Source: Clostridia bacterium
GTDB lineage: Bacteria; Bacillota; Clostridia; TANB77; CAG-508
Direction: 5' to 3'
NCBI GenBank assembly: GCA_900759015.1
Contig: CAAEUE010000012.1
Coordinates: forward strand, 1-36,180
DNA length: 36,180 nucleotides
Part shown: piece by piece, positions 1-7,134 of the stretch
Layout of the letters: every line of letters starts with the position of its first letter
Position numbering within the stretch: position 1 is the stretch's first letter
The notes under the pieces: model-generated
What the model was told of the DNA's origin: nothing
The model's input: the letters and a program-made list of their open reading frames with translations, nothing else
The model's database searches: none
Translations under genes and position numbers: made by a program

Positions 1-17
1 CCTTTTGGTCTTCCCAT
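1..17 (-). CDS. Start of a leftward gene, cut by the window edge
   Basis: Reading the minus strand, an ATG at 17-15 opens MGRPK and the frame runs off the window edge. A good ribosome binding site, GGGAGGT (minus strand, 30-24), lies six bases upstream. Only five codons are visible, so no product can be named. MGRPK openings occur in several small DNA-binding proteins and recombinases, but that is a weak hint. The gene is divergent from the radical-SAM-like gene at 297. Confidence 0.35.
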
Positions 18-49
18 AAATATACCTCCCAAATATTATTTTAACATAA

Positions 50-85
50 AAAATGAAAGTAGATTTTTGTGTCTACTTTCATTTT
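50..85. other. Perfect 14-bp inverted repeat (hairpin)
   Basis: AAAATGAAAGTAGA (50-63) is perfectly complementary to TCTACTTTCATTTT (72-85) around an 8-base loop. Each arm ends in four T's on its own strand, as in a bidirectional terminator. However, it lies in the upstream region of the leftward gene that starts at 17. It could therefore be an attenuator or an operator for that gene. The sequence does not decide between these. Confidence 0.5.
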
Positions 86-175
86 ACCACTCCACTAAGC
101 TGGGGAAAATTTATTTTGGCAATTAATAAAACTGTGAAAATCAGTAAAGTTAATTATATAAGTTGGTAGGAAAAC

Positions 176-204
176 TTGAAATAAAGAAATATTAATATTA
201 GAAT
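176..204 (+). promoter_or_regulatory. Candidate sigma-A promoter for the radical-SAM-like gene
   Basis: TTGAAA at 176-181, a 17-base spacer and TAGAAT at 199-204. It lies 92 bases before the start codon at 297. The spacing is ideal and the -10 box has one mismatch. In DNA this A+T-rich such matches also arise by chance. Confidence 0.4.
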
Positions 205-296
205 GTTCGTAAAAGCATATAATTAGTGCTGATTTTATAAAAGAAGATAAAAATTATAGAAAAATATTTTAAGGCAATGTCTGGAAGAGGAGATTT

Positions 297-998
297 ATGG
301 AAAGATATTCAAAAATACTAGATAAAGATAAAAGAGAAATTGTTTTATTAATAGGTAATGGATGCAAATGGAGTAAGTGTAAGTTTTGTAATTATCATTT
401 AGACAGAAATAAAGATGAAGAGGAGCAATATAAGATAAATGCTGAAGTGTTAGATAAAATTACAGGAGAATTTGGCGTATTAGAAGCTATTAATTCAGGG
501 AGTATATTTGAGTTGAACGAAAAAAGTTTTAATAAGTTGCTAGAAGTTTGTAAACAAAAAGAAATTAAAAGATTAATTATAGAAAGTCACTATATGTATA
601 AATCACGAATATTAGACTTAAGAGAAAAGTGTTCAAAATTAGGAATAGTTTTACAGGTAAAAGGTGGAGTGGAGACTTTTGACGCTGATTTTAGAGAGAA
701 GATTTTAAATAAAGGTTTTGGATATCCTACTTTATCTGATTTGCAGGAAGTGTTTGATATAGTTAATTTGTTGGTTGGAGTTGAAGGACAAACTTTAGAA
801 CAAGTAGAAGAGAATATTAAAATTGGAATGGAAAATTTTGATAGAGTTTGTGTTAATTTGTACAAGGAAATGGATGATATTATGCCTGCTAATGAGGATT
901 TAAAAAGAAAGTTTATGCAGGAGGTTTATCCGTTGTATAAGGATTTTGATAATGTTGATATTTTGGTTGAAAATACCGATTTTGGGGTTGGGGAGTAG
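297..998 (+). CDS. Small radical-SAM-like protein
   Basis: 233 residues starting after a clear site (GGAAGAGGAG). Near the N terminus (about residues 23-31) three cysteines are arranged as CX4CX2C in GCKWSKCKFC, after a hydrophobic strand (IVLLIGNG). This resembles the iron-sulfur cluster motif of radical SAM enzymes, which bind a [4Fe-4S] cluster and cleave S-adenosylmethionine, although the canonical spacing is CX3CX2C. The remainder looks like a short TIM-barrel core: alternating strands and helices, glycine-rich KGGVET and LLVGVEGQT. At about 230 residues it is a minimal radical SAM protein without an obvious extra domain. The substrate is unknown. One speculative comparison is the queuine-lyase type of small Clostridial radical SAM enzyme, but no queuosine gene is nearby. 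It reads as a monocistronic gene. Confidence 0.6.
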   Translation: MERYSKILDKDKREIVLLIGNGCKWSKCKFCNYHLDRNKDEEEQYKINAEVLDKITGEFGVLEAINSGSIFELNEKSFNKLLEVCKQKEIKRLIIESHYMYKSRILDLREKCSKLGIVLQVKGGVETFDADFREKILNKGFGYPTLSDLQEVFDIVNLLVGVEGQTLEQVEENIKIGMENFDRVCVNLYKEMDDIMPANEDLKRKFMQEVYPLYKDFDNVDILVENTDFGVGE

Positions 999-1006
999 AA
1001 GAATAA

Positions 1007-1035
1007 TTCGACAAAATATGTCGACAAATGTCGAA
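1007..1035. promoter_or_regulatory. Cluster of Spo0A-type boxes
   Basis: TTCGACA (1007-1013, the complement of TGTCGAA), TGTCGAC (1019-1025) and TGTCGAA (1029-1035) lie within 29 bases. TGTCGAA is the classical 0A box bound by phosphorylated Spo0A in Bacillus and Clostridium. Two of the three are perfect and in inverted orientation. The cluster ends 19 bases upstream of a strong -35 box, a plausible activator position for the PHP-ATPase gene. Binding is inferred, not shown. The same bases also form palindromes (TCGACAAATGTCGA) that another regulator could use. Confidence 0.45.
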
Positions 1036-1054
1036 AAACAAAGAATAAAAGTAC

Positions 1055-1082
1055 TTGAAATACCATGGAATGGTGATATACT
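1055..1082 (+). promoter_or_regulatory. Extended -10 promoter of the PHP-ATPase operon
   Basis: TTGAAA at 1055-1060, a 16-base spacer, then TATACT at 1077-1082 preceded by TG plus one base (1074-1076), an extended -10 element. The start codon at 1144 is about 60 bases downstream, behind an AGGGGGG-type site (1131-1138). Confidence 0.6.
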
Positions 1083-1143
1083 GAATAAAAGGTAAAATTA
1101 AAATGGAAGATAATGAAAATATAAGCCTAAAAGGGGGGACTTT

Positions 1144-3666
1144 ATGGAACAAGAGTGGTTACTAATAGATATGCATATGCATTCAGAATATTCGAGAGTT
1201 AATAAAAGTGGCGATATTGCTAAAGTAAAAAAAATGACTGCAGATGAATTTGTTAAAACGCTGTTTGATAAAAAAGTAAAGGTATTCAGTATTACAGATC
1301 ATAATTATTATTCGAAATACTATTATGACGAAATAGATAAATATATCACTGACAATAATTTAAACATGAAATTAATTAATGGTGTAGAGCTGGATGTATA
1401 TGTTGAATTAAAAGATAAGAATGAAGATTTTATACATATATGTGTATACTTTGATGATGATGTAGATAGAGCACAATTACAAAAAAAAATCAATAGCTTA
1501 TATAGGGATAAAGACGGAAATGAAATTAAACCATGCTTTACTAAAATTCTAAATGAATTATATTCTTTAAATAGCAAATTTATAGTAATTCCACATGGAG
1601 ATAAAGAAAGAGGGCTTTTTAATAATTATTTAATTAATAAATTAGCAATTACAGATACGCCAGAGTTTTATAAATATGCTATGTATAAAATATTTAATGC
1701 TTTTGATGTTAAATTAGACTTTTTAGATGAGAGCAATGATTTTTGGGCAAGTAATTTTTGTGAGTATACCAAAAGATATAATGGGATAATAGATAGTAAA
1801 AGCCCTGAAGAAATTGAGCAAATGGAGAAAAATATTACTAAAAAAATAAAAAACAGAGAATATGAATTATCTGAGGAAGATAATTTAATATATGAATATA
1901 TTCTTAAATATGGTTCTTATTTTGCATATTTTGTATTTTCAGATTGGCATAATGCAGAAGAATATAATCCAAAAATAAATAACTTTATATTTGGAAGTTT
2001 GGAATATGCGTTTTCTGCTTTTGAAATGGCAACTTTGGACCCAGCTTCTAGAATAATTAAGTCACAAGACTTCGAAATAGATATTCCACCTACAATATTG
2101 AAAAAGGTAGAATTTAAAATAAACGGACTACATAAAGAAGTACATTTTTCCCCTGGGCTAAATGCTGTAGTTGGTAAAAGAGGAAGTGGAAAGAGTTTAC
2201 TATTAGCAGTAATAAAAAATTTAAAAAGCCAAGATGCTGAAGATGGAGCCTTAAAAAAGTATAAAAATTTAAAAATTAGTGACATTTCAGCAGAAAATAG
2301 GGGAGGTATTAATTTATCTTTAGGAAGTCTGAACTCAGTAGCCTTTCTTACACAAGATGAAATAAAGGAAATATTCGAGAATCCAGATAAAGCACAAGAA
2401 AATATAGCTAGTAATTTTTTAGATATAAAAAGTTTAGATATTAGTGGCATTAATAAAATAATTAACATAGGAGAAAAAATTAAACCTTACAATACAAATT
2501 ATAAAAATATAACTACCAATATTTTAGCTATAAAGAAGTCAGATAATTATAATTATTCAACAAATAAATTGCTTAAAGAAAGTGATATAAAATTCAATTT
2601 TGTAAAAATAGAAAATGAATTTACTGAATTAATTTATAATATAGAGAATTTGAAGTTAAATAGTACACCTTTAATTGAAGAGAAAGACAGGTTAAGAAAG
2701 TTAAAAGAATTATATTTAAATATAATTAGTGCATATAATACAATTATAGATAATTACAATAATAGAATAGCAGTAATTAATTCTAGAAGAACAAATAATC
2801 AAATAACTAACAATCAAAATATGAATGATATTGCGATAGCACTAGATAACATAAAAAATAACATTGAAATACAGCTAAATGTGGAAAAATTGAAGGTATT
2901 ACTAGCGAATTTTAAAATCGAAAATCCTCCCGTTGAAATATATAAGAAAGGAAAATATCTTTTTGTTACATATTATGAAATACCTGACGATTTAAGTAAA
3001 GTTTTTCAAGAGAAAATATTAAATACAATAACTTGGACTACTTCTGACTTTTCAGATCTTTATAAATATATAAAAGGAAATGAAACAAAGAAGTTGAAGG
3101 CTTGTTACAAAACAGTAGTTGACGATTTGAAGAAAATGATAAATGGAGAATTCTTTAAGGCGAGAAAAGAATTTTATGAAATTAAAAGCGATACAATTGA
3201 TTACAAAAAAGAAATAAAGAATATGAGAGATTTGAAGTACTATGTGCAGCAAAATGATATTGTAAATTTGACAAATGCTTCGCCAGGGATGAAAAGTGTT
3301 GCCTACTTAGATATGCTATTTGATTTAGAAGATAAAATATTAATTTTGGATCAACCAGAAGATAATATAGATAATGATTATATTAGCAATTATTTAGTTC
3401 CAAATATTAAAAATAAAAAGCAAGTAAAACAATTAATTTTTGTAACACATAATCCATCAGTAGCTGTATATGGAGATGCGTTTAATTACATCTATGTTGA
3501 AAACGATGGAAATATCAAATATACTAATTATTTAATAGAAAAAGCAGAAGATAAAGAAAAGCTAATAAATATTTTAGAAGGTGGACGAGCTAGCTTTTCT
3601 AATAGAAATAAAAAATTTGGTAATGTTTTAGGAGAGGAAGAATATGAAATTACTAAGAGAAAATGA
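1144..3666 (+). CDS. TrlF-like PHP-domain AAA/SMC-type ATPase, putative defence protein
   Basis: 840 residues. The N terminus carries PHP-domain metal motifs: DMHMHSEYS (HxH at residues 11 and 13) and SITDHNYYS (about 48-56). PHP domains are metal-dependent phosphoesterases or nucleases. From about residue 344 an ATPase begins with Walker A GKRGSGKS. A long helical, Asn/Lys-rich middle follows. The C terminus (about 728-760) has a Walker B-like LILDQPEDNID and a switch His in FVTHNPS, as in SMC/Rad50/RecN-like ATPases. This order matches the TrlF family of PHP-ATPases often found in bacterial defence islands. The likely job is ATP-gated cutting of nucleic acid, with the substrate unknown. The next gene overlaps its last 23 bases, so the two are probably co-translated. 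A strong promoter with upstream Spo0A-type boxes precedes it. Confidence 0.8.
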   Translation: MEQEWLLIDMHMHSEYSRVNKSGDIAKVKKMTADEFVKTLFDKKVKVFSITDHNYYSKYYYDEIDKYITDNNLNMKLINGVELDVYVELKDKNEDFIHICVYFDDDVDRAQLQKKINSLYRDKDGNEIKPCFTKILNELYSLNSKFIVIPHGDKERGLFNNYLINKLAITDTPEFYKYAMYKIFNAFDVKLDFLDESNDFWASNFCEYTKRYNGIIDSKSPEEIEQMEKNITKKIKNREYELSEEDNLIYEYILKYGSYFAYFVFSDWHNAEEYNPKINNFIFGSLEYAFSAFEMATLDPASRIIKSQDFEIDIPPTILKKVEFKINGLHKEVHFSPGLNAVVGKRGSGKSLLLAVIKNLKSQDAEDGALKKYKNLKISDISAENRGGINLSLGSLNSVAFLTQDEIKEIFENPDKAQENIASNFLDIKSLDISGINKIINIGEKIKPYNTNYKNITTNILAIKKSDNYNYSTNKLLKESDIKFNFVKIENEFTELIYNIENLKLNSTPLIEEKDRLRKLKELYLNIISAYNTIIDNYNNRIAVINSRRTNNQITNNQNMNDIAIALDNIKNNIEIQLNVEKLKVLLANFKIENPPVEIYKKGKYLFVTYYEIPDDLSKVFQEKILNTITWTTSDFSDLYKYIKGNETKKLKACYKTVVDDLKKMINGEFFKARKEFYEIKSDTIDYKKEIKNMRDLKYYVQQNDIVNLTNASPGMKSVAYLDMLFDLEDKILILDQPEDNIDNDYISNYLVPNIKNKKQVKQLIFVTHNPSVAVYGDAFNYIYVENDGNIKYTNYLIEKAEDKEKLINILEGGRASFSNRNKKFGNVLGEEEYEITKRK

Positions 3667-3931
3667 TAATATAGTTTTGAAGGCAAAAGGTGAAGAAATT
3701 GAAAGATATAATTTTAGTCAAGAAATAAATTTTAGAAAATTTATAGAATATTTATTGAGTCTTAACTTATTAACTAAAATAGAAATTAATGATGAAGTCG
3801 AAGAAAAAAGTGAACATGAGGAGAATTTAATAAAGATAATTAACAATATAAAAGATGATTATAATGCAAAAGTAGAAGAATTGGCAAAGTTTAAGGAAGA
3901 AAATGAAAATAAAAAGGATGATAATTTATAA
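3644..3931 (+). CDS. Small acidic coiled-coil partner of the PHP-ATPase
   Basis: 95 residues, ATG after GGAGAGGAAG located inside the end of the ATPase gene (23-base overlap in another frame). The first half is a small mixed region (MKLLRENDNIVLKAKGEEIERYNFSQ is its start, split by charged residues). The second half, from about residue 50, is a highly charged Glu/Lys/Asn helix that looks like a coiled coil. I recognise no family. The overlap implies translational coupling and fixed stoichiometry, so a subunit, regulator or antitoxin of the ATPase is the natural inference. Confidence 0.65.
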   Translation: MKLLRENDNIVLKAKGEEIERYNFSQEINFRKFIEYLLSLNLLTKIEINDEVEEKSEHEENLIKIINNIKDDYNAKVEELAKFKEENENKKDDNL

Positions 3932-4056
3932 ATAATACTCTAATTGTTTTATATAATTTTATAAAATTAATAGATTATGATAATAGATTAAATGTAATTA
4001 TAAAAATAAAAAGAAATTGATGTTTTTACAAAAATGTTGATGAGATAATACCAGAG

Positions 4057-4211
4057 ATGAGACAAATGGTATATAAAATATCAGAATTAGCAGACAAAAC
4101 AGGTGTTACAAAAGAATTATTTACTATTACATAGGAAAAGGTTTATTATTTCCGCCAAAAGGAGTTAATAGCACATACAATTATAGATTGCTATTAATAA
4201 AAAAGTTGTAA
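4057..4211 (+). pseudogene. MerR-type HTH regulator, frameshifted remnant
   Basis: From ATG 4057 the frame reads MRQMVYKISELADKTGVTKE and stops at TAG 4132. Moving to the frame that starts at 4125 the match continues as YYIGKGLLFPPKGVNSTYNY up to TAA 4209. Together these form the winged-helix DNA-binding N terminus of a MerR-family regulator (KISELA-TGV-KE--HYYI-KGLL-PP). The break is a small deletion near 4120-4125. The C-terminal half is not recognisable. It fills most of the 3932-4296 gap, and the rest of that gap holds nothing I recognise. Confidence 0.6.
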
Positions 4212-4296
4212 AGCAAATATATGCCATTAAACAAAATCAAGGAATACATATTGTAAGAAAAAAACAGAGGAACAAAATAATAACAAGGAAATATAT

Positions 4297-4482
4297 ATGA
4301 GAGAAAATATATGCAATATATTCGAAAGCCATTATTCACAAGAAAATGGAGATTTATTAAAGATGTTATACTATCATCATTGCTCAAAGAAAATAAACTT
4401 AGATAGATTTGTTTTTTATAATTTCTATGAAGAGAATGTAGCATTTCTTAAAAGAAGATATAGTAGGAGGAATAATAAATGA
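4297..4482 (+). CDS. Tiny ORF translationally coupled to the caspase-like gene
   Basis: 61 residues, ATG at 4297 preceded by a modest AAGGA. Its TGA stop overlaps the ATG of the caspase-like gene (ATGA at 4479-4482), the classic arrangement for termination-reinitiation. The protein is basic and rich in Tyr, Phe and Asn (for example YYHHCSKKINLDRFVFYNFY). No family is recognised. It could be a real small partner or inhibitor of the protease, or only a leader that sets its translation level. Confidence 0.4.
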   Translation: MRENICNIFESHYSQENGDLLKMLYYHHCSKKINLDRFVFYNFYEENVAFLKRRYSRRNNK

Positions 4483-5906
4483 AAAATTTAGCAGTAATTA
4501 TTGGAATAGATAAATATAAAAATAATAATGATTTAATAGCATGTCGAAATGATGCAAAAGATATATATGAAATTATAAAAGAAAGTAAAAAATATGATAA
4601 TATAGCATATGTTAATGGAGAATATTCAAATAGAGAAATATTTAAAAAATTAGAAGAATTAAAAATAAAAGTTAAAGATGAGGAGATAAATGAAATATTC
4701 TTCTACTTTTCTGGACATGGTTTTTCTGAAAATAATGAGTTATTTTATATTACGACAAACACGGAAAACGATAAAATAAATACCACTTCTCTAAAAAATT
4801 CAGAGATTGATGCTTTATTTAGGAGCTTAAATCCTAATTTGTATGTAAAAGTAATAGATTCATGTCAAAGCGGAATAAGTTATATAAAAGATATAGATGA
4901 AGGAATATTATTTGAAAAAGTAATGAATGAAACAAAAAAAGGATTTAAAAAATGTTTTTTTATGTTTTCATCTTTAAGAAATCAATATTCTTATGTAATG
5001 GAAGATAATAAAAGGAGCTTCTTTACCAATTCTTTTATTGAAGCTTTAATATATTATAAAGAACAAGAAAATGTAAGATATTCAGAGATTTCTAATTATA
5101 TGGCTGATTATTTTAGGGATAAGGAAAAACAAACACCATTTTTTATAACTCAAACTGATATGTTAGATGAGTTTGTAAAATATAACAAAGAGTTGATAGA
5201 TTTATTATCAAATATAAATAAAGAAAAAGATAACGAAAATATTGATGATCATAAAGAAGTAAAAGAAGATATAAAAAGTAAAATAATTGAAAAATTATCA
5301 ATGTGTGCTACTAGAGAAGAAGCAAAAACATTTACTGATACAATAGAAAATTTATTTAGTAAATGTTCGATAGAGAAAAGCATATTAAATGAATACTTTA
5401 ATGAAAGTAAAGTAATAGATGATGAAATAAATAGAATTCCTAAAAAGAAAATTATTGCTAATTGGATATACGAAAATAAAAGAGAGCTTGGCCTATTTGC
5501 TAAAACAAAACTAGAGGAAGAACATAAGTCAAAGTTATATCCATTATTGAATTTGTCAATGTCATTATATGGAAAAGAAAAAGAAAGTAATTATGAGTTT
5601 GAAATTACAGAGAAAGAAATTTGTAATAACATTAAAATTATAATTACACCTAAAGAATTAGGATTGGAAGAATATGAATTGAATTTAGTATTGATTCCAT
5701 CTTTTTCAAAAATATATGTGTTTCAGACATTTGTAAAAAATATTCCTATTACATGGGGAGAATATGAATATGACAATATGAATGAATGGAAGATGAAAGA
5801 ATTTTGCATAAAGAAAGATCTGGACAAGATAGAAGAATTTGTGGAAGAAACATTCGATAATTTCATTGAATATTGTATAAGTCAATTAAATGAATTATTA
5901 AAATAG
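4479..5906 (+). CDS. Caspase-like (peptidase C14) protease with unknown C-terminal domain
   Basis: 475 residues. The N-terminal 230 or so residues form a caspase-hemoglobinase fold: LAVIIGIDKYKNNNDL at the start, the catalytic histidine in YFSGHGFSENNEL (His80) and the catalytic cysteine in KVIDSCQSG (Cys129). All are intact, so an active cysteine protease is expected. From about residue 240 a charged linker leads to a C-terminal region (about 260-475) that I do not recognise and that may sense the trigger or bind a target. Bacterial caspase-like proteins frequently act as abortive-infection executioners in defence islands, and this one sits in such an island. The gene is coupled to the ORF at 4297. 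An AGGAGG site at 4463-4468 supports the start. No terminator was seen after it. Confidence 0.8.
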   Translation: MKNLAVIIGIDKYKNNNDLIACRNDAKDIYEIIKESKKYDNIAYVNGEYSNREIFKKLEELKIKVKDEEINEIFFYFSGHGFSENNELFYITTNTENDKINTTSLKNSEIDALFRSLNPNLYVKVIDSCQSGISYIKDIDEGILFEKVMNETKKGFKKCFFMFSSLRNQYSYVMEDNKRSFFTNSFIEALIYYKEQENVRYSEISNYMADYFRDKEKQTPFFITQTDMLDEFVKYNKELIDLLSNINKEKDNENIDDHKEVKEDIKSKIIEKLSMCATREEAKTFTDTIENLFSKCSIEKSILNEYFNESKVIDDEINRIPKKKIIANWIYENKRELGLFAKTKLEEEHKSKLYPLLNLSMSLYGKEKESNYEFEITEKEICNNIKIIITPKELGLEEYELNLVLIPSFSKIYVFQTFVKNIPITWGEYEYDNMNEWKMKEFCIKKDLDKIEEFVEETFDNFIEYCISQLNELLK

Positions 5907-5958
5907 AGTATCCAAATAAATAAAAAATAATAGAAAAGACGAAAAATGCATTTCATTT

Positions 5959-6003
5959 CTCATAACCCGAAGGTCGTAAATTCGAGTCCTACTTATGCAA
6001 CCA
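5959..6003 (+). pseudogene. 3' half of a CAT-anticodon tRNA, probable attachment-site scar
   Basis: The stretch opens with the anticodon loop CTCATAA, then CCCGA, variable loop, T loop TTCGAGT and an acceptor end closing in CCA (6001-6003). Everything 5' of the anticodon loop is missing: the preceding bases cannot pair with CCCGA. The T stem (GTAAA against CCTAC) has two A-C mismatches, where GTAGG would pair perfectly, so it is decaying. Integrases that use tRNA genes leave such a 3' fragment at the far end of the element. The anticodon points to tRNA-Met (or tRNA-Ile2). No intact copy is visible in the window. Confidence 0.65.
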
Positions 6004-6011
6004 AAGATTTT

Positions 6012-6046
6012 ATCGCTACAGCTATCTAAGTTGTAGCGATTTTTTA
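6012..6046 (+). terminator. Rho-independent terminator behind the tRNA fragment
   Basis: ATCGCTACA (6012-6020) pairs perfectly with TGTAGCGAT (6032-6040), followed by a T run (6040-6045). It lies nine bases after the CCA end, as the terminator of the original tRNA would. It may now also end the caspase transcript. Confidence 0.75.
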
Positions 6047-6186
6047 TATTCTTCAATCAGTTTACAATAATGCTTTAAAATGGCATTATTATGTGAAACT
6101 GGAAAAATTGGGAAAGAAATTCTAGAAAACTGTTGATATTCCTAATAAATTTTCAGTAAAAGACTATGGAAAACATGATTTTATAT

Positions 6187-6789
6187 TTAGTAGTCTTTTA
6201 CTTTTTTTATAAACCATTTGCTAATTGTAGAAGGGTGCATAGGTTTTCCATCAGCTTGTACAAATAACCTATTAGAATTCGTCCATAATTCGCCATAGAA
6301 TGATTTTTGTCAATCATACCATAACTTATATTCTTCAAGCAAAGAAACAACGAAATTAGGAATTGCTACTTCTCTAATAGAACTTTCTGTTTTAGGTGTA
6401 TTTGTAAATACACCTTTGTCTGCTAAAGATTGACTAGAACGATTTATACTTACTATACCAGTTTTAAAATTTACATCTTGCCATTCTAATCCTATAAGTT
6501 CACCAAGTCTTACACCAGTAAATATTGTTAGGATGATTGCAACTTTGTATTTAATTTGTTTTCACTGAAGTTCTGTTAGATTTTCTAGTAATACTTTACA
6601 TTGCTCATCATCGTAATATCTTCTTTTAGATTTCATTGTTTCAAGTGGTTGGACTCTTTCTGCCGAATTAGATACAAATAATTTCTAATATATAGCTTTG
6701 TGTGGCATTGCATGAAGTAGTCTGTGATGTTCCAATATTGTCTTACCAGATAAAGGGGTTAAAGTTTTCTTGTCATTGTTACTTTTTTC
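6187..6789 (-). pseudogene. Tyrosine-recombinase (phage/ICE integrase) pseudogene
   Basis: The minus strand encodes, in a single frame with internal stops, a long match to tyrosine integrases: LSGKTILEHHRLLHAMPHKA (core-binding domain), stop, SAERVQPLETMKSKRRYYDDEQ, stop, then the catalytic-domain start FTGVRLGELIGLEW containing the first catalytic Arg, TPKTESSIREVAIP, stop, and LFVQADGKPMHPSTISKWF. Three in-frame stops (TAG, TGA, TGA) kill it. The C-terminal part with the HxxR box and the tyrosine nucleophile is absent. With the tRNA fragment 180 bases away it marks an old integration site. It explains most of the 5907-6848 gap, and the remainder holds nothing I recognise. Confidence 0.85.
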
Positions 6790-6848
6790 CTATCTAATTG
6801 TGTATTTCTACTTAGTAAAATCATAATAATGAAAGTGAAAAAGATGTT

Positions 6849-7037
6849 GTGGCTAAGGAAATACTTAGTGTTACTTTTGCCATAGAGAAAGTTAAAAAAA
6901 TGATTTGGTTATGTGATAAAGTTGCTGATAATTCTAGGAAGGTGAAAAGGCTGATAAAAGAGATGAATGAAAAGGAGAAAAAGAAAGTAAATGAAAAAGG
7001 TCTAATGAATAAAAAGAGGAGTATATATGAAAAATAA
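6849..7037 (+). CDS. Doubtful short ORF, possibly a gene remnant
   Basis: 62 residues if started at GTG 6849. The open frame extends upstream to the TAA at 6816 without any ATG, and no good ribosome binding site is present. The product is a charged Lys/Glu helix (KKMIWLCDKVADNSRKVKRL). I do not recognise it. Lying between a dead integrase and a new promoter, it is more likely the tail of a decayed gene than a functional one. Confidence 0.2.
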   Translation: MAKEILSVTFAIEKVKKMIWLCDKVADNSRKVKRLIKEMNEKEKKKVNEKGLMNKKRSIYEK

Positions 7038-7062
7038 ACATATAAAATATATAAAAATATAG

Positions 7063-7091
7063 TTGAATAGTTGTTAAAAAATAACTATTAT
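7063..7091 (+). promoter_or_regulatory. Promoter of the methylase / GHKL / receiver / HNH operon
   Basis: TTGAAT at 7063-7068, a 17-base spacer and TATTAT at 7086-7091. The spacer and -10 contain an imperfect inverted repeat (AATAGTT and AATAACTATT arms around TTAAAA), which could be an operator. The start codon at 7135 is 43 bases downstream. Confidence 0.5.
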
Positions 7092-7134
7092 GATAAAATT
7101 TAAAAGAATAATTGTAATATAAAGAGGAATAAAA

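Noticed and set aside
4181..4444. Open frame of 87 codons on the minus strand
   Set aside because: Antisense to the MerR remnant and the 61-codon ORF; Leu/Tyr/Phe-rich composition typical of antisense A+T-rich DNA and no ribosome binding site.
4479..5906. Idea that the caspase is part of a Craspase (type III-E) complex
   Set aside because: No gRAMP/Cas7-11 or TPR-CHAT partner is present and the CRISPR locus is a standard III-A set 24 kb away.
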